Source: Mycolicibacterium frederiksbergense (lineage in GTDB: Bacteria; Actinomycetota; Actinomycetes; Mycobacteriales; Mycobacteriaceae). Taken from it: a DNA stretch of 64,000 bases. The position numbers and the translations under genes are program-made. Shown here piece after piece: positions 50,079 through 57,588 of the stretch. Location: assembly GCF_029893345.1 (NCBI RefSeq), contig NZ_JARXVE010000001.1:806001-870000 (forward strand), read 5' to 3'. The notes under the pieces were generated by a model. The model saw only the letters and a list, made by a program, of their open reading frames with translations, was not told the DNA's origin and searched no databases. Positions within the stretch are counted from its first letter, which is position 1. Every line of letters starts with the position of its first letter.

Positions 50079-51254
50079 TTAGCTGCCCCGACCCGAAAAG
50101 CGATGCCGCACGGCAGCTGCCCGCAGGGTGAGATGGTTGCGCTCGGCGAGGGACTGCGCCTGGGCGGCGGCCTGTACGTAGAGCTGTCCGGCAGTCGCGA
50201 GCTCGCCGGCCCGCTCATGCAGGTAGGCGCTCACCGCGGTATGCCGCGGCAGCGTCGGGTCGACTTCGGCTAGGGCGGCCAGCCCGGCCTGCGGCCCATC
50301 GGCTTCCCCCACCGCGACCGCGCGGTTGAGTCGCACCACCGGGCTGTCGGTGAGTGCGACGAGTTCGTCGTACCACTCGACGATCTGCACCCAGTCGGTC
50401 TCCTCGACGGTTCGGGCGTCTGCGTGCAGCGCCGCAATTGCTGCCTGTACCTGGTACTCCCCGAGCCGGTCCTGAGCCAGCGCAGCCTGCAGCACGGTCA
50501 CCCCCTCGGCGATGAGGTCGCTTCGCCACAGCGTGCGGTCCTGCTCGGCCAGTGGAACCAGGCTGCCGTCGGCCCGGGTGCGGGCCGCACGCCGGGCGTG
50601 GTGCAACAGGAACAGCGCCAGTAGGCCGGCGACCTCAGGATGGTCGGTGGTGGTGGCCAGCTGCCTGGTCAGCCGGATCGCTTCGGCGGCAAGGTCGATG
50701 TCGCCGCTGTAGCCCTCGTTGAACACCAGGTAGAGCACCCGCAGCACGGTGCGCAGATCGCCGAGCCGATCCAGCCGGACGCCACTGACGGTGCGTTTGG
50801 CCCGGCTGATCCGTTGGGCCATGGTCGCTTCGGGCACCAGATAGGCCTGTGCGATCTGTCGGGTGGTCAGGCCACCGACGGCCCGCAGTGTCAGCGCAAC
50901 GGCCGAGGTGGGCGTGAGGCTCGGATGCGCGCACAGAAAGTAGAGCTGCAGCGTGTCGTCCACCGTCTCGGTCGCCCCAGGTTCCGGCGCACCAGCGTCA
51001 CTCTGCGACACCCGCAGCTCGCGGTCTCGGCGTGCAGTGTCAGACCGGGCTAGATCGATGAATCGGCGCCACGCCGTGGTGATCAGCCATCCCTTGGGAT
51101 CCTGCGGGCGCTGGTTCGGCCAGGTTTCCCAGGCTCGCAGCAGCGCCTCCTGCACGGCGTCCTCGGCGGTCGCGAAGTCGGCCCCGCGGTGGACGAGAGC
51201 CGCCAGCACGCCGGGAATCAGTTCCCGCAGCTGTGTCTCGTCCACCGGGTCCAT
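50079..51254 (-). CDS. ECF sigma factor, ECF42 type with C-terminal extension
   Basis: A 391-residue sigma factor from Met at 51254. Sigma region 2 (about 20-80; A-T-A-E-D-A-V-Q-E-A-L-L-R-A-W) and region 4 (about 115-170; T-L-R-A-V-G-G-L-T-T-R-Q-I-A) are followed by a long tetratricopeptide-like helical extension containing F-N-E-G-Y and L-N-R-A-V-A. This extension and the neighbouring YCII/DGPF protein define the ECF42 group, which has no anti-sigma factor. A TTG start five codons earlier directly follows the YCII stop. Confidence 0.88.
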   Translation of the reverse strand: MDPVDETQLRELIPGVLAALVHRGADFATAEDAVQEALLRAWETWPNQRPQDPKGWLITTAWRRFIDLARSDTARRDRELRVSQSDAGAPEPGATETVDDTLQLYFLCAHPSLTPTSAVALTLRAVGGLTTRQIAQAYLVPEATMAQRISRAKRTVSGVRLDRLGDLRTVLRVLYLVFNEGYSGDIDLAAEAIRLTRQLATTTDHPEVAGLLALFLLHHARRAARTRADGSLVPLAEQDRTLWRSDLIAEGVTVLQAALAQDRLGEYQVQAAIAALHADARTVEETDWVQIVEWYDELVALTDSPVVRLNRAVAVGEADGPQAGLAALAEVDPTLPRHTAVSAYLHERAGELATAGQLYVQAAAQAQSLAERNHLTLRAAAVRHRFSGRGS

Positions 51255-51269
51255 CGCGGCAGCGGCCAA

Positions 51270-51677
51270 CTACTCGGACGCGGTCGGCGGGGCGGTGAGA
51301 AACGGCCGGACCTCGATCCACTCGTGGATCGGCTTTCCGTCGGCTCCCGGTGCGGCCGACAACTCGCCGGCCAGCTCGACGGCGCGCTCGAAAGTGTCGA
51401 CGTCGATGATCATCCAGCCCGCGATCAAGTCCTTGGTCTCGGCGAACGGACCGTCTGTCACCGGCGGCCTGCCCTCGCCGTCGAAGCGGACCCAGGCACC
51501 CTCCGGCGCCAATGCCTGGCCGTCGACATACTCACCGTTGTCTTGCAGGCGATCGGCGAAATCGTGCATGTACTGGATGTGCGCCTGGATCTCGGCGGGC
51601 GTCCACTGGTCCATCGGCACGTTGTGCACCGCCGCCGGGGCGCCTCGATAATGCTTGAGCAGCAGGTATTTAGCCAC
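51270..51677 (-). CDS. YCII/DGPF domain protein
   Basis: A 135-residue YCII-related (DGPF) protein with the naming motif T-D-G-P-F-A-E-T-K (about 76-84) and K-Y-L-L-L-K-H-Y at the start. The GTG start has AAGGGAG upstream. It directly precedes the ECF42 sigma gene, the standard pairing. Its role is unknown; a ligand-binding or sensor function upstream of the sigma factor is a usual guess. Confidence 0.87.
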   Translation of the reverse strand: MAKYLLLKHYRGAPAAVHNVPMDQWTPAEIQAHIQYMHDFADRLQDNGEYVDGQALAPEGAWVRFDGEGRPPVTDGPFAETKDLIAGWMIIDVDTFERAVELAGELSAAPGADGKPIHEWIEVRPFLTAPPTASE

Positions 51678-51909
51678 GGGTTCTCCCTTCAAATTGGCGA
51701 CCCTAGTTGGTCGCACATGTCTGGGACGGAGCCATGCCGGTGTTCTCGACATCGGCGATCACGATTGTTTTCAGATCTCCGCCGGGCGGCGTCGCACGGG
51801 TTCAGGATTGCTGTATGACCGTCGTCATGCATCAGGCGCGGAGTCGATCACTTCGATTGGCTAAGCTTCGGGTGTCGGGTTTCAGTCTCAAGCATCGAGG
51901 TGGGCATTC

Positions 51910-52155
51910 ATGTTCCTGAGCAAGGCAACGCTGGCGACCGTGGCGGCTGCGGGCGCGTTCGCCGCCGCAATCGGCCTGGGCACGGCCACGGCAAGCGCCG
52001 ACCCGGCCGGCCCGCCCCCGAGCCTGCCGGCACCGGCATGGGCTCCTAAGAAGCCGGCTGAGACCTGGCAGGGCCAGCCGATGGTCTGGTGGAACTTGCC
52101 TGCGGGCGGCCACTGGGGCGTCTGGATCAACGGCGACTTCCTTCCGTTCACCTGA
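51910..52155 (+). CDS. Small secreted Trp/Pro-rich protein
   Basis: An 81-residue exported protein: signal peptide of about 31 residues ending T-A-S-A-D-P, then a 50-residue mature part with five tryptophans and a P-P-P-S-L-P-A-P stretch, ending N-G-D-F-L-P-F-T. GAGGTGGG precedes the ATG. Small W/P-rich exported proteins of this form are common in mycobacteria; function unknown. Confidence 0.75.
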   Translation: MFLSKATLATVAAAGAFAAAIGLGTATASADPAGPPPSLPAPAWAPKKPAETWQGQPMVWWNLPAGGHWGVWINGDFLPFT

Positions 52156-52179
52156 TCCGGAACGAGATGTAGCGGTGCG

Positions 52180-52314
52180 ATGAGGTCGGGTCTGAGCCAT
52201 CGCGCCGCAGTCTCGTTCGTCGACGGGATCATTCGCGGCGAGGGTCCGCGCTGGCACGGTGGCCGCCTGTGGTGCACCGACGGACTGGCCGGCCGGGTGT
52301 ACTCGGTCGGCCGT
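52180..52314 (+). pseudogene. N-terminal remnant of an SMP-30/gluconolactonase-like gene
   Basis: About 43 codons match only the start of the SMP-30/gluconolactonase family (G-E-G-P-R-W-H-G-G-R-L-W-C-T-D, then A-G-R-V-Y-S-V). The reading then loses similarity and runs into the convergent thrE gene. The rest of the beta-propeller is missing, so this is a 3'-truncated relic of a deletion ending at thrE. Confidence 0.7.
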
Positions 52315-53877
52315 TCAGTGTCCGGGCAGTTCGTCGTCCTCGCCGGCCTCCGGTTTCTCCGCCGGGGTGGCTTTCAGCGGGACACTTTCCGCTCGTTGAG
52401 CACCCACAGTGGCTGCGATGTCGGCAGGCCGTAGCCGCACCACCCGGCCCACCGCCCGGCGCACCCCAGGGGGCCCTTCGATACGGAAGAAATCACCGAT
52501 CCGCCCGGCGCGATACCGCAACGGCGACCCGAGCAGTTCACCCATCACCACGCCGCTGCCGAGTGCCAACGCCGTCGCTGCCGCGGTCAGCAGGTAGGCC
52601 AGGCCCTGGCTGAACTTCTCGTCGACGGCGAAGGCAAACACAGCCCAGAACACCGCGAGGCCGGGCAGCATCGGCATGATCCCGGCAGTCGCCGTCACTA
52701 GCGCCGGGGACTGCCGCCGAATCGAGATCAGCGTGGCCAGGAAACCGACACCGACCGCTGCCACCCCGGTGGCCACCCACTGGCCGAACCCGGCTGTCCC
52801 GAGCCCGATCAACGTCAGCTCGGCCAGCCCGGCCGCCAGCCCGGCTGTGGGCAGCGAGCGCAGAGGCGCATAGCTGGCCAGGGTCAGGCAAATCCCCGCC
52901 AGCGCTGCACCCAGGACCGCCAGGACGATCGGCAGCGGTCGATTGGGGGTGATGAACGTGCCGGCCGTGTTGACGTGCAGTTCGATCTCGACCCCCAGGA
53001 CGGTGGCGGCCTGCAGTGCGCCGACGATGCCGACGACGATCCCGGCGGTGAGGAAGACCGCTTCGCCGAGGCGCGCCACGGCCGTGACCATGTAGCCGGT
53101 CAACGCGTCCTGCACGGCACCGACCAAGGTCATGCCCGACAACAACAACACGATTCCCGTGGCGACCAGCGCACTGAGGCCCTGCCCGGTGTAGCGGTAG
53201 GCGGCCAGCGCGATCAACGTCGCGATCGCCGCCCCGACCGCGTGTTGAAAGAAGAACGGCGTACCAATGCGATTCAGCAGCCTGCCGACCCGGTCGATCA
53301 GCGCGGCAGTGACAGCGGCCAGCAGACAGGTCAACCAGTTTCCGCCGAGGAGCATTGCAATACCGAGGGCGAAACCCGCCCATCCGGCGGTCGCCAGCCA
53401 CCGAGGATACGGATGTGGACTTGCGGTCAGCTCATCCATGGCCTCGTGAGCCTCATCGACGGCGATGCCGCCGGAGGTTATGCGCCGCACCAGACGATCG
53501 AGCTCGGCCAGCCTGGTGTAGTCCGTGGACCTGGTCCGCACCGCGCGCATGATCGTGACGGGCGGGCTGTCCACGGTGGGCAGTGCCGACACGATGATCG
53601 TCGCGACGGTGATATCGACGACGCAGTCGGTGAGCCGGTAGGCCTGCGCGACGTCCTGCGTGGTGGCGACGACATCGGCAGTACCCGATCCCGACGACAG
53701 CATGACCTCAGCGAGTCGGATGGTCAGGTCGAGGACCTTCCGGGTGTGCACATCACCCATCCCGGCCGACGCGCGACTGCGCCGGCCCGCGACCGGTGCC
53801 GGGTCGCGGCGCCCTCGCAGGGCCATGCGCAGCCCCCCGCGCAAGCGGTCCCTGCCGTTCAACCCTTTCTCAGCCAT
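52315..53877 (-). CDS. thrE: ThrE-family threonine/serine exporter
   Basis: A 520-residue protein with a soluble N-terminal ThrE domain (about 45-165; M-L-S-S-G-S-G-T-A-D-V near 60) and about ten membrane helices to residue 455, plus a charged tail. Corynebacterial ThrE exports threonine and serine; both the DUF1212 and DUF3815 halves are present in one chain. A threonine/serine role is family-based. Confidence 0.87.
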   Translation of the reverse strand: MAEKGLNGRDRLRGGLRMALRGRRDPAPVAGRRSRASAGMGDVHTRKVLDLTIRLAEVMLSSGSGTADVVATTQDVAQAYRLTDCVVDITVATIIVSALPTVDSPPVTIMRAVRTRSTDYTRLAELDRLVRRITSGGIAVDEAHEAMDELTASPHPYPRWLATAGWAGFALGIAMLLGGNWLTCLLAAVTAALIDRVGRLLNRIGTPFFFQHAVGAAIATLIALAAYRYTGQGLSALVATGIVLLLSGMTLVGAVQDALTGYMVTAVARLGEAVFLTAGIVVGIVGALQAATVLGVEIELHVNTAGTFITPNRPLPIVLAVLGAALAGICLTLASYAPLRSLPTAGLAAGLAELTLIGLGTAGFGQWVATGVAAVGVGFLATLISIRRQSPALVTATAGIMPMLPGLAVFWAVFAFAVDEKFSQGLAYLLTAAATALALGSGVVMGELLGSPLRYRAGRIGDFFRIEGPPGVRRAVGRVVRLRPADIAATVGAQRAESVPLKATPAEKPEAGEDDELPGH

Positions 53878-53997
53878 TTGTGTGCAGCGTAGTCATGAAC
53901 CGCCACGGGTCGGTGGAGGCCGGTCTGCCTAGGTGGTTTCGGTCGCCTGGCCCGGATCACACCGGATCCGACGAAGGTGAAGATATGTGCGCCCCGC

Positions 53998-54387
53998 TCA
54001 GGCGGCCGGCTGCACGATCTGGATCAGATTGCCGCAGGTGTCGTCGAGCACGGCGGTGGTGACATTCCCCATGTCCGTGGGCTTTTGGGTGAAAGTCACG
54101 CCTAGTTTGCTCAGTCGCTCGAATTCGGCATGCACATCGTCGACGGTGAACGCGGTGAACGGAATGCCGTCGGCGACCAGTGCCTCTTTGAATGGCTTGG
54201 CCGCCGGGTGGGCATCGGGTTCCAGGACCAGCTCGGTGCCATCCGGATCCTCAGCGGACACCACGGTGATCCATCGGTGTTCCCCCAGTGGCACATCGTA
54301 TTTGGGTGCGAACCCGAGGACTTCGGTGTAGAACCGCAGCGCCTTTTCCTGGTCGTCGACCAGGATGCTGGTCAGATTGATTCTCAT
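53998..54387 (-). CDS. VOC (glyoxalase/bleomycin-resistance) superfamily protein
   Basis: A 129-residue VOC protein: I-L-V-D-D-Q-E-K-A-L-R-F-Y opening, E-L-V-L-E-P-D and the final V-L-D-D-T-C-G-N-L-I-Q-I. GGAGAGAG precedes the ATG. Its start overlaps the ArsR stop by four bases, so it is co-translated with and controlled by that regulator. The substrate is unknown. Confidence 0.86.
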   Translation of the reverse strand: MRINLTSILVDDQEKALRFYTEVLGFAPKYDVPLGEHRWITVVSAEDPDGTELVLEPDAHPAAKPFKEALVADGIPFTAFTVDDVHAEFERLSKLGVTFTQKPTDMGNVTTAVLDDTCGNLIQIVQPAA

Positions 54388-54695
54388 GGTGCTCTCTCCC
54401 CTGTTCCCCCGCCGCGCTCGCGACCGGGAATCGTCAACCACCGCTGAATGATCGGCTCCAGCGGCGCGGTGTTGATGTAGTGAAACTTGTAGCGGCCGTC
54501 GCGGCGGGTTTCGACCAACCCCGCCGCCTCGAGGACGTCGAGGTGCTGCGAGACAGCCTGCCTGGACGACCCGAGTCCGTGCTTGTTGGCCAGGCGCGCG
54601 CAGATCTCAAACAGCGTCTGGCCGTTTCGGTCGGTCAGCTCGTCAAGAATCGTCCGCCGGGTGGAATCCGCCAACGCCTTGAATACATCACCCAC
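54384..54695 (-). CDS. ArsR family transcriptional regulator
   Basis: A 103-residue winged-helix protein: F-K-A-L-A-D-S-T-R-R-T-I-L-D-E-L at the start, recognition helix S-R-Q-A-V-S-Q-H-L-D-V-L-E (about 44-56) and wing R-R-D-G-R-Y-K. No metal-binding cysteine pair is seen, so it is of the non-metal group often paired with VOC or SRPBCC proteins. Confidence 0.87.
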   Translation of the reverse strand: MGDVFKALADSTRRTILDELTDRNGQTLFEICARLANKHGLGSSRQAVSQHLDVLEAAGLVETRRDGRYKFHYINTAPLEPIIQRWLTIPGRERGGGTGERAP

Positions 54696-54763
54696 ACCTC
54701 ACGTTAGGCAAGCAACCACTTGCCTGTCAAGGCCTGCGCCGAAAGTGAGCGCAACCGGGCCCG

Positions 54764-55141
54764 CTACATGTCTTCGGTATCGAAACACTCTCGCGCACGT
54801 TCAATTTCGGGCAAGTGAGCGCGAGCCCAAGCCAGCAGTACCTCGACCGGCTGTCGAAGTGTCTTGCCCAGCAGGGTGATCCGGTATTCCACCGCCACCG
54901 GGCGGGAGCTGATCAGTACCCGTTCGACGATGCCGTTGCGCTCCAACTTACGCAGGGTCGCGGTCAGCGATTTCTGGCTGACCGACGGTATCGTCCGTCG
55001 AAGATCGTTGAATCGGCACGGCGCCTCACACAATTCGTTGAGAACATCCAGCGACCACTTGTCGAGTACCTGGTCAAGCAACTCGCGGTGGGGCGCCGAG
55101 ATTACGAACTCCCTGGTGGCCGGCCGTGCAGTTTCGTCCAT
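54764..55141 (-). CDS. HxlR family transcriptional regulator
   Basis: A 125-residue winged helix of the HxlR type: L-D-K-W-S-L-D-V-L-N-E-L, R-F-N-D-L-R-R-T-I-P-S-V-S-Q-K-S-L-T (recognition helix about 50-66) and wing R-P-V-A-V-E-Y-R-I-T. It diverges from the Rid gene and a near-perfect palindrome lies between them. Confidence 0.87.
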   Translation of the reverse strand: MDETARPATREFVISAPHRELLDQVLDKWSLDVLNELCEAPCRFNDLRRTIPSVSQKSLTATLRKLERNGIVERVLISSRPVAVEYRITLLGKTLRQPVEVLLAWARAHLPEIERARECFDTEDM

Positions 55142-55176
55142 GAAACCTAGTCTCGTTGATGTGCCCTGGAGTTACC

Positions 55177-55195
55177 AGGTATCACTTTGATACCT
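55177..55195. promoter_or_regulatory. HxlR operator candidate
   Basis: AGGTATCA-CTT-TGATACCT, a perfect 8-base inverted repeat with a 3-base spacer, lies between the divergent HxlR and Rid starts. HxlR proteins such as YodB/HypR bind inverted repeats of this size. Confidence 0.6.
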
Positions 55196-55233
55196 AGCCC
55201 AATGCTGTGCCCCAACGACACCAGGAGATCGTG

Positions 55234-55644
55234 ATGACGGTTCACTTCTTGACCCCCGACGGCATGATGCAGCCCACCCCCTACCATCACGTCGCGGTTG
55301 CCACCGGTACCCGCCACGTGCACGTCAGCGGCCAAGTAGCGCGACTCGCGGACGGCACACCGGTTGCCACCGGTGACCTTGCCGGCCAAGTCGCACAGGC
55401 ACTGCGCAACACCGCACGCGGGCTCGCCGGGGCCGGGGCCACCTTCAATGACGTGGTGCGACTGACGTTCTACGTCACGCGGTGGGCACCTGAGAAGATC
55501 AGCGACCTCATGACCGGAATCGATGCAGTGGCCGGCCAGGTCGGACTGCCGATGCCGATGCCGCCGGCGTCACTGATCGGCGTGGAGCACCTGTTCGAGC
55601 CGGACGTCCTGGTGGAAATCGAAGCGACCGCCATCCTCGACTGA
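55234..55644 (+). CDS. Rid family protein, second copy
   Basis: A 136-residue Rid protein, with V-H-V-S-G-Q-V near residue 28 and F-E-P-D-V-L-V-E-I-E-A-T-A at the end. The catalytic arginine motif of RidA is replaced by P-P-A-S-L, so imine deaminase activity is doubtful. AGGAG precedes the ATG. Probably regulated by the divergent HxlR protein, perhaps in response to a reactive carbonyl or quinone (inference). Confidence 0.86.
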   Translation: MTVHFLTPDGMMQPTPYHHVAVATGTRHVHVSGQVARLADGTPVATGDLAGQVAQALRNTARGLAGAGATFNDVVRLTFYVTRWAPEKISDLMTGIDAVAGQVGLPMPMPPASLIGVEHLFEPDVLVEIEATAILD

Positions 55645-55678
55645 TGATCCGACGGCCCGAAATGGCTTGACGAGCGCG

Positions 55679-56605
55679 TTATCTCCCGTGCGAGGCGAAG
55701 AATTGCGCGGAGGCGTCCGAGGCGTCGAAGGCACGGCTCGGAGCCCCGACGGTCTGCACCGGAAGGATTCCGGGCGCCCCCGGCCAGGTGTGCCCGCCGC
55801 CGTCGACCCGCATGAACACCACCGCGGTCCCGGCCGCACACCGATCAGAGGCAATCCGGTGGGTCTGGGTGCCGTCACCGGCTGCGGACAGCACCTCGTC
55901 GGACGGTGCATTCGGGCATCCGTCGATCTGACGCCAGCGCTCCACCAGGGCCAGGGCCGACACCACGGTGCTGGGTCCGCCGCGGCCGATCATCGGCCCA
56001 CCGTCGAACGGGACGACAGGATCTGCGGTGCCATACGTGGCGAGCACCGAAACCGGCCGCGACGGATTGCAGCCCACGTTCGTCCCGAGAGTTCCGCTGA
56101 CCGGGGCGATCGCCGCGAACAGGTCGGCGCGTTCACACGCCAGGCGATTGGCCATGAACCCGCCGGCCGACAGACCGGTGGCATACACCCGGCCCCGCGG
56201 GATGCCGTTTTCCGCGACAATGCGGTCGACCAGTGCCGAGATGAATCCGACGTCGTCGACTCCCTGCCGGTCCGGCATCGAGGCGCCGCGGCCATCGGCC
56301 CAGCTGTAGTCGATGCCGTCGGGGTAGACCACGGCGAAACCATGTGCATCGGCAACCGCGTCGTAATGGGTGAGCGCCGCCTGATCCGCTCCGGTGGCGC
56401 CGGCGGCGTGCAGGTTGACGACCAGCCCCGACGGAGGGCCACCAGCCGGCAGATGCAGCCGATACGTACGCATCATGCCCCCGAAGTCGAGCTGCGCCGA
56501 CGGTACGGGAGCAGCCCAGGCCGGGGTCACCCCGGCAGCACACCATGAGAGCAGGACAAGCCCGGCCGATACCACTGTTCGGAGACGTCGCGGCGTGAAA
56601 TGCAC
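55679..56605 (-). CDS. Secreted esterase, PHB-depolymerase/feruloyl esterase-like (LpqC-like)
   Basis: A 308-residue exported hydrolase from the GTG at 56605: signal peptide with R-R near its start and cleavage after P-A-W-A. Then come an oxyanion region N-L-H-A-A-G, nucleophile elbow G-L-S-A-G-G, Asp in G-T-A-D-P-V and His in G-G-G-H-T-W. These match the esterase_phb family. Upstream ATGs (56827, 56704, 56689) would place 28-74 residues ahead of the signal peptide, so they are disfavoured. Confidence 0.82.
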   Translation of the reverse strand: MHFTPRRLRTVVSAGLVLLSWCAAGVTPAWAAPVPSAQLDFGGMMRTYRLHLPAGGPPSGLVVNLHAAGATGADQAALTHYDAVADAHGFAVVYPDGIDYSWADGRGASMPDRQGVDDVGFISALVDRIVAENGIPRGRVYATGLSAGGFMANRLACERADLFAAIAPVSGTLGTNVGCNPSRPVSVLATYGTADPVVPFDGGPMIGRGGPSTVVSALALVERWRQIDGCPNAPSDEVLSAAGDGTQTHRIASDRCAAGTAVVFMRVDGGGHTWPGAPGILPVQTVGAPSRAFDASDASAQFFASHGR

Positions 56606-56845
56606 CGGCGCAGAGTAGATATCACGGGCGAACTTTTGGGCAACTCCAGGTGACCCACCGGAGAAAACCCGGCCGGCAACCGTCGCCATCCGCTTCCACG
56701 CCATCCCGGCCCCCACCGATTCGTCGTCTAGCAAACGAAGTCCCGACGCTACCCGCTCGCTGTCACCAGCGGGCCGAGATAGCCGGATTCGACGATCGAT
56801 CAGACGGTCAACTGTTGCCCAGGCCATGGTTTGTGCAGTGGGTCA

Positions 56846-57502
56846 TCAGCCCAGGACGAACGGCAGCCGCTCGGCCGCCTTACCGATAGCACTCTTCTCC
56901 GAATCGGTGGGAGCCCGTCGGCCCGTACTCACCCGTAGTACGTCCGCGTCGGAGAAGCTCGCGGCGAACCGGATTCCGGTGATGTCGCAGATCATCGCGC
57001 GTGACCGAGCCAGCCCCGCCGCGGGCGGTCCGGACGCCGCCGGTACATGCGCGACGAGATCAATGTGGTGAAGCGTCCATTCCAGAACGTAGGCATCGAG
57101 GTAATCCCCGACGGTGAGCACCTGCCCCTGGGTGGCAACCCGCAGGTTCGGGTCGGCGAGGTCGGCCGCCCGTCCGGCGGCCGAACCCACGTCGTCCAGA
57201 TGGAACATGAGGAGGCCCGGATCTTGGTATGCGGCGGCCAGCCGGACGATCAGCGCGTCCAAGGGATCCTCACCAGTCGGACGAGTGTCGGAGACATCCC
57301 AGTAGGTCAGCGCGTTGCGGGTGGGTTCGGCATCGGTCGGGGTGGCCAAGGTGATCAACACATCCTGGGCATCAATAATTAGGTGGCACACCAGATCTCG
57401 AACCAGCCAGCCGGCACAGCCGGAGGGCTGTTCGAAGTCCTGCGGTTCGAGCGCGGCCACCGCCGCACGCAGCGCCGCCCACGAATCTGAAAACTGACCC
57501 AT
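56846..57502 (-). CDS. Maleylpyruvate isomerase-family mycothiol-dependent protein
   Basis: A 218-residue protein with the MDMPI N-terminal domain: P-S-G-C-A-G-W-L-V-R-D-L-V-C-H-L near residue 27-42 (usual P-T-x-C-x-G-W) and E-W-T-L-H-H-I-D-L near 141, giving His residues for a metal site. DinB-like four-helix fold. Members use mycothiol as a thiol cofactor; the specific reaction is unknown. Confidence 0.82.
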   Translation of the reverse strand: MGQFSDSWAALRAAVAALEPQDFEQPSGCAGWLVRDLVCHLIIDAQDVLITLATPTDAEPTRNALTYWDVSDTRPTGEDPLDALIVRLAAAYQDPGLLMFHLDDVGSAAGRAADLADPNLRVATQGQVLTVGDYLDAYVLEWTLHHIDLVAHVPAASGPPAAGLARSRAMICDITGIRFAASFSDADVLRVSTGRRAPTDSEKSAIGKAAERLPFVLG

Positions 57503-57588
57503 GACTGCAAGCTAGCAGCGGTCTGGCACTCGGCCGCGGTCCAGTCGTAGGGCAGGAACTTGCCGTCGAACGCGACACCACCACACGG

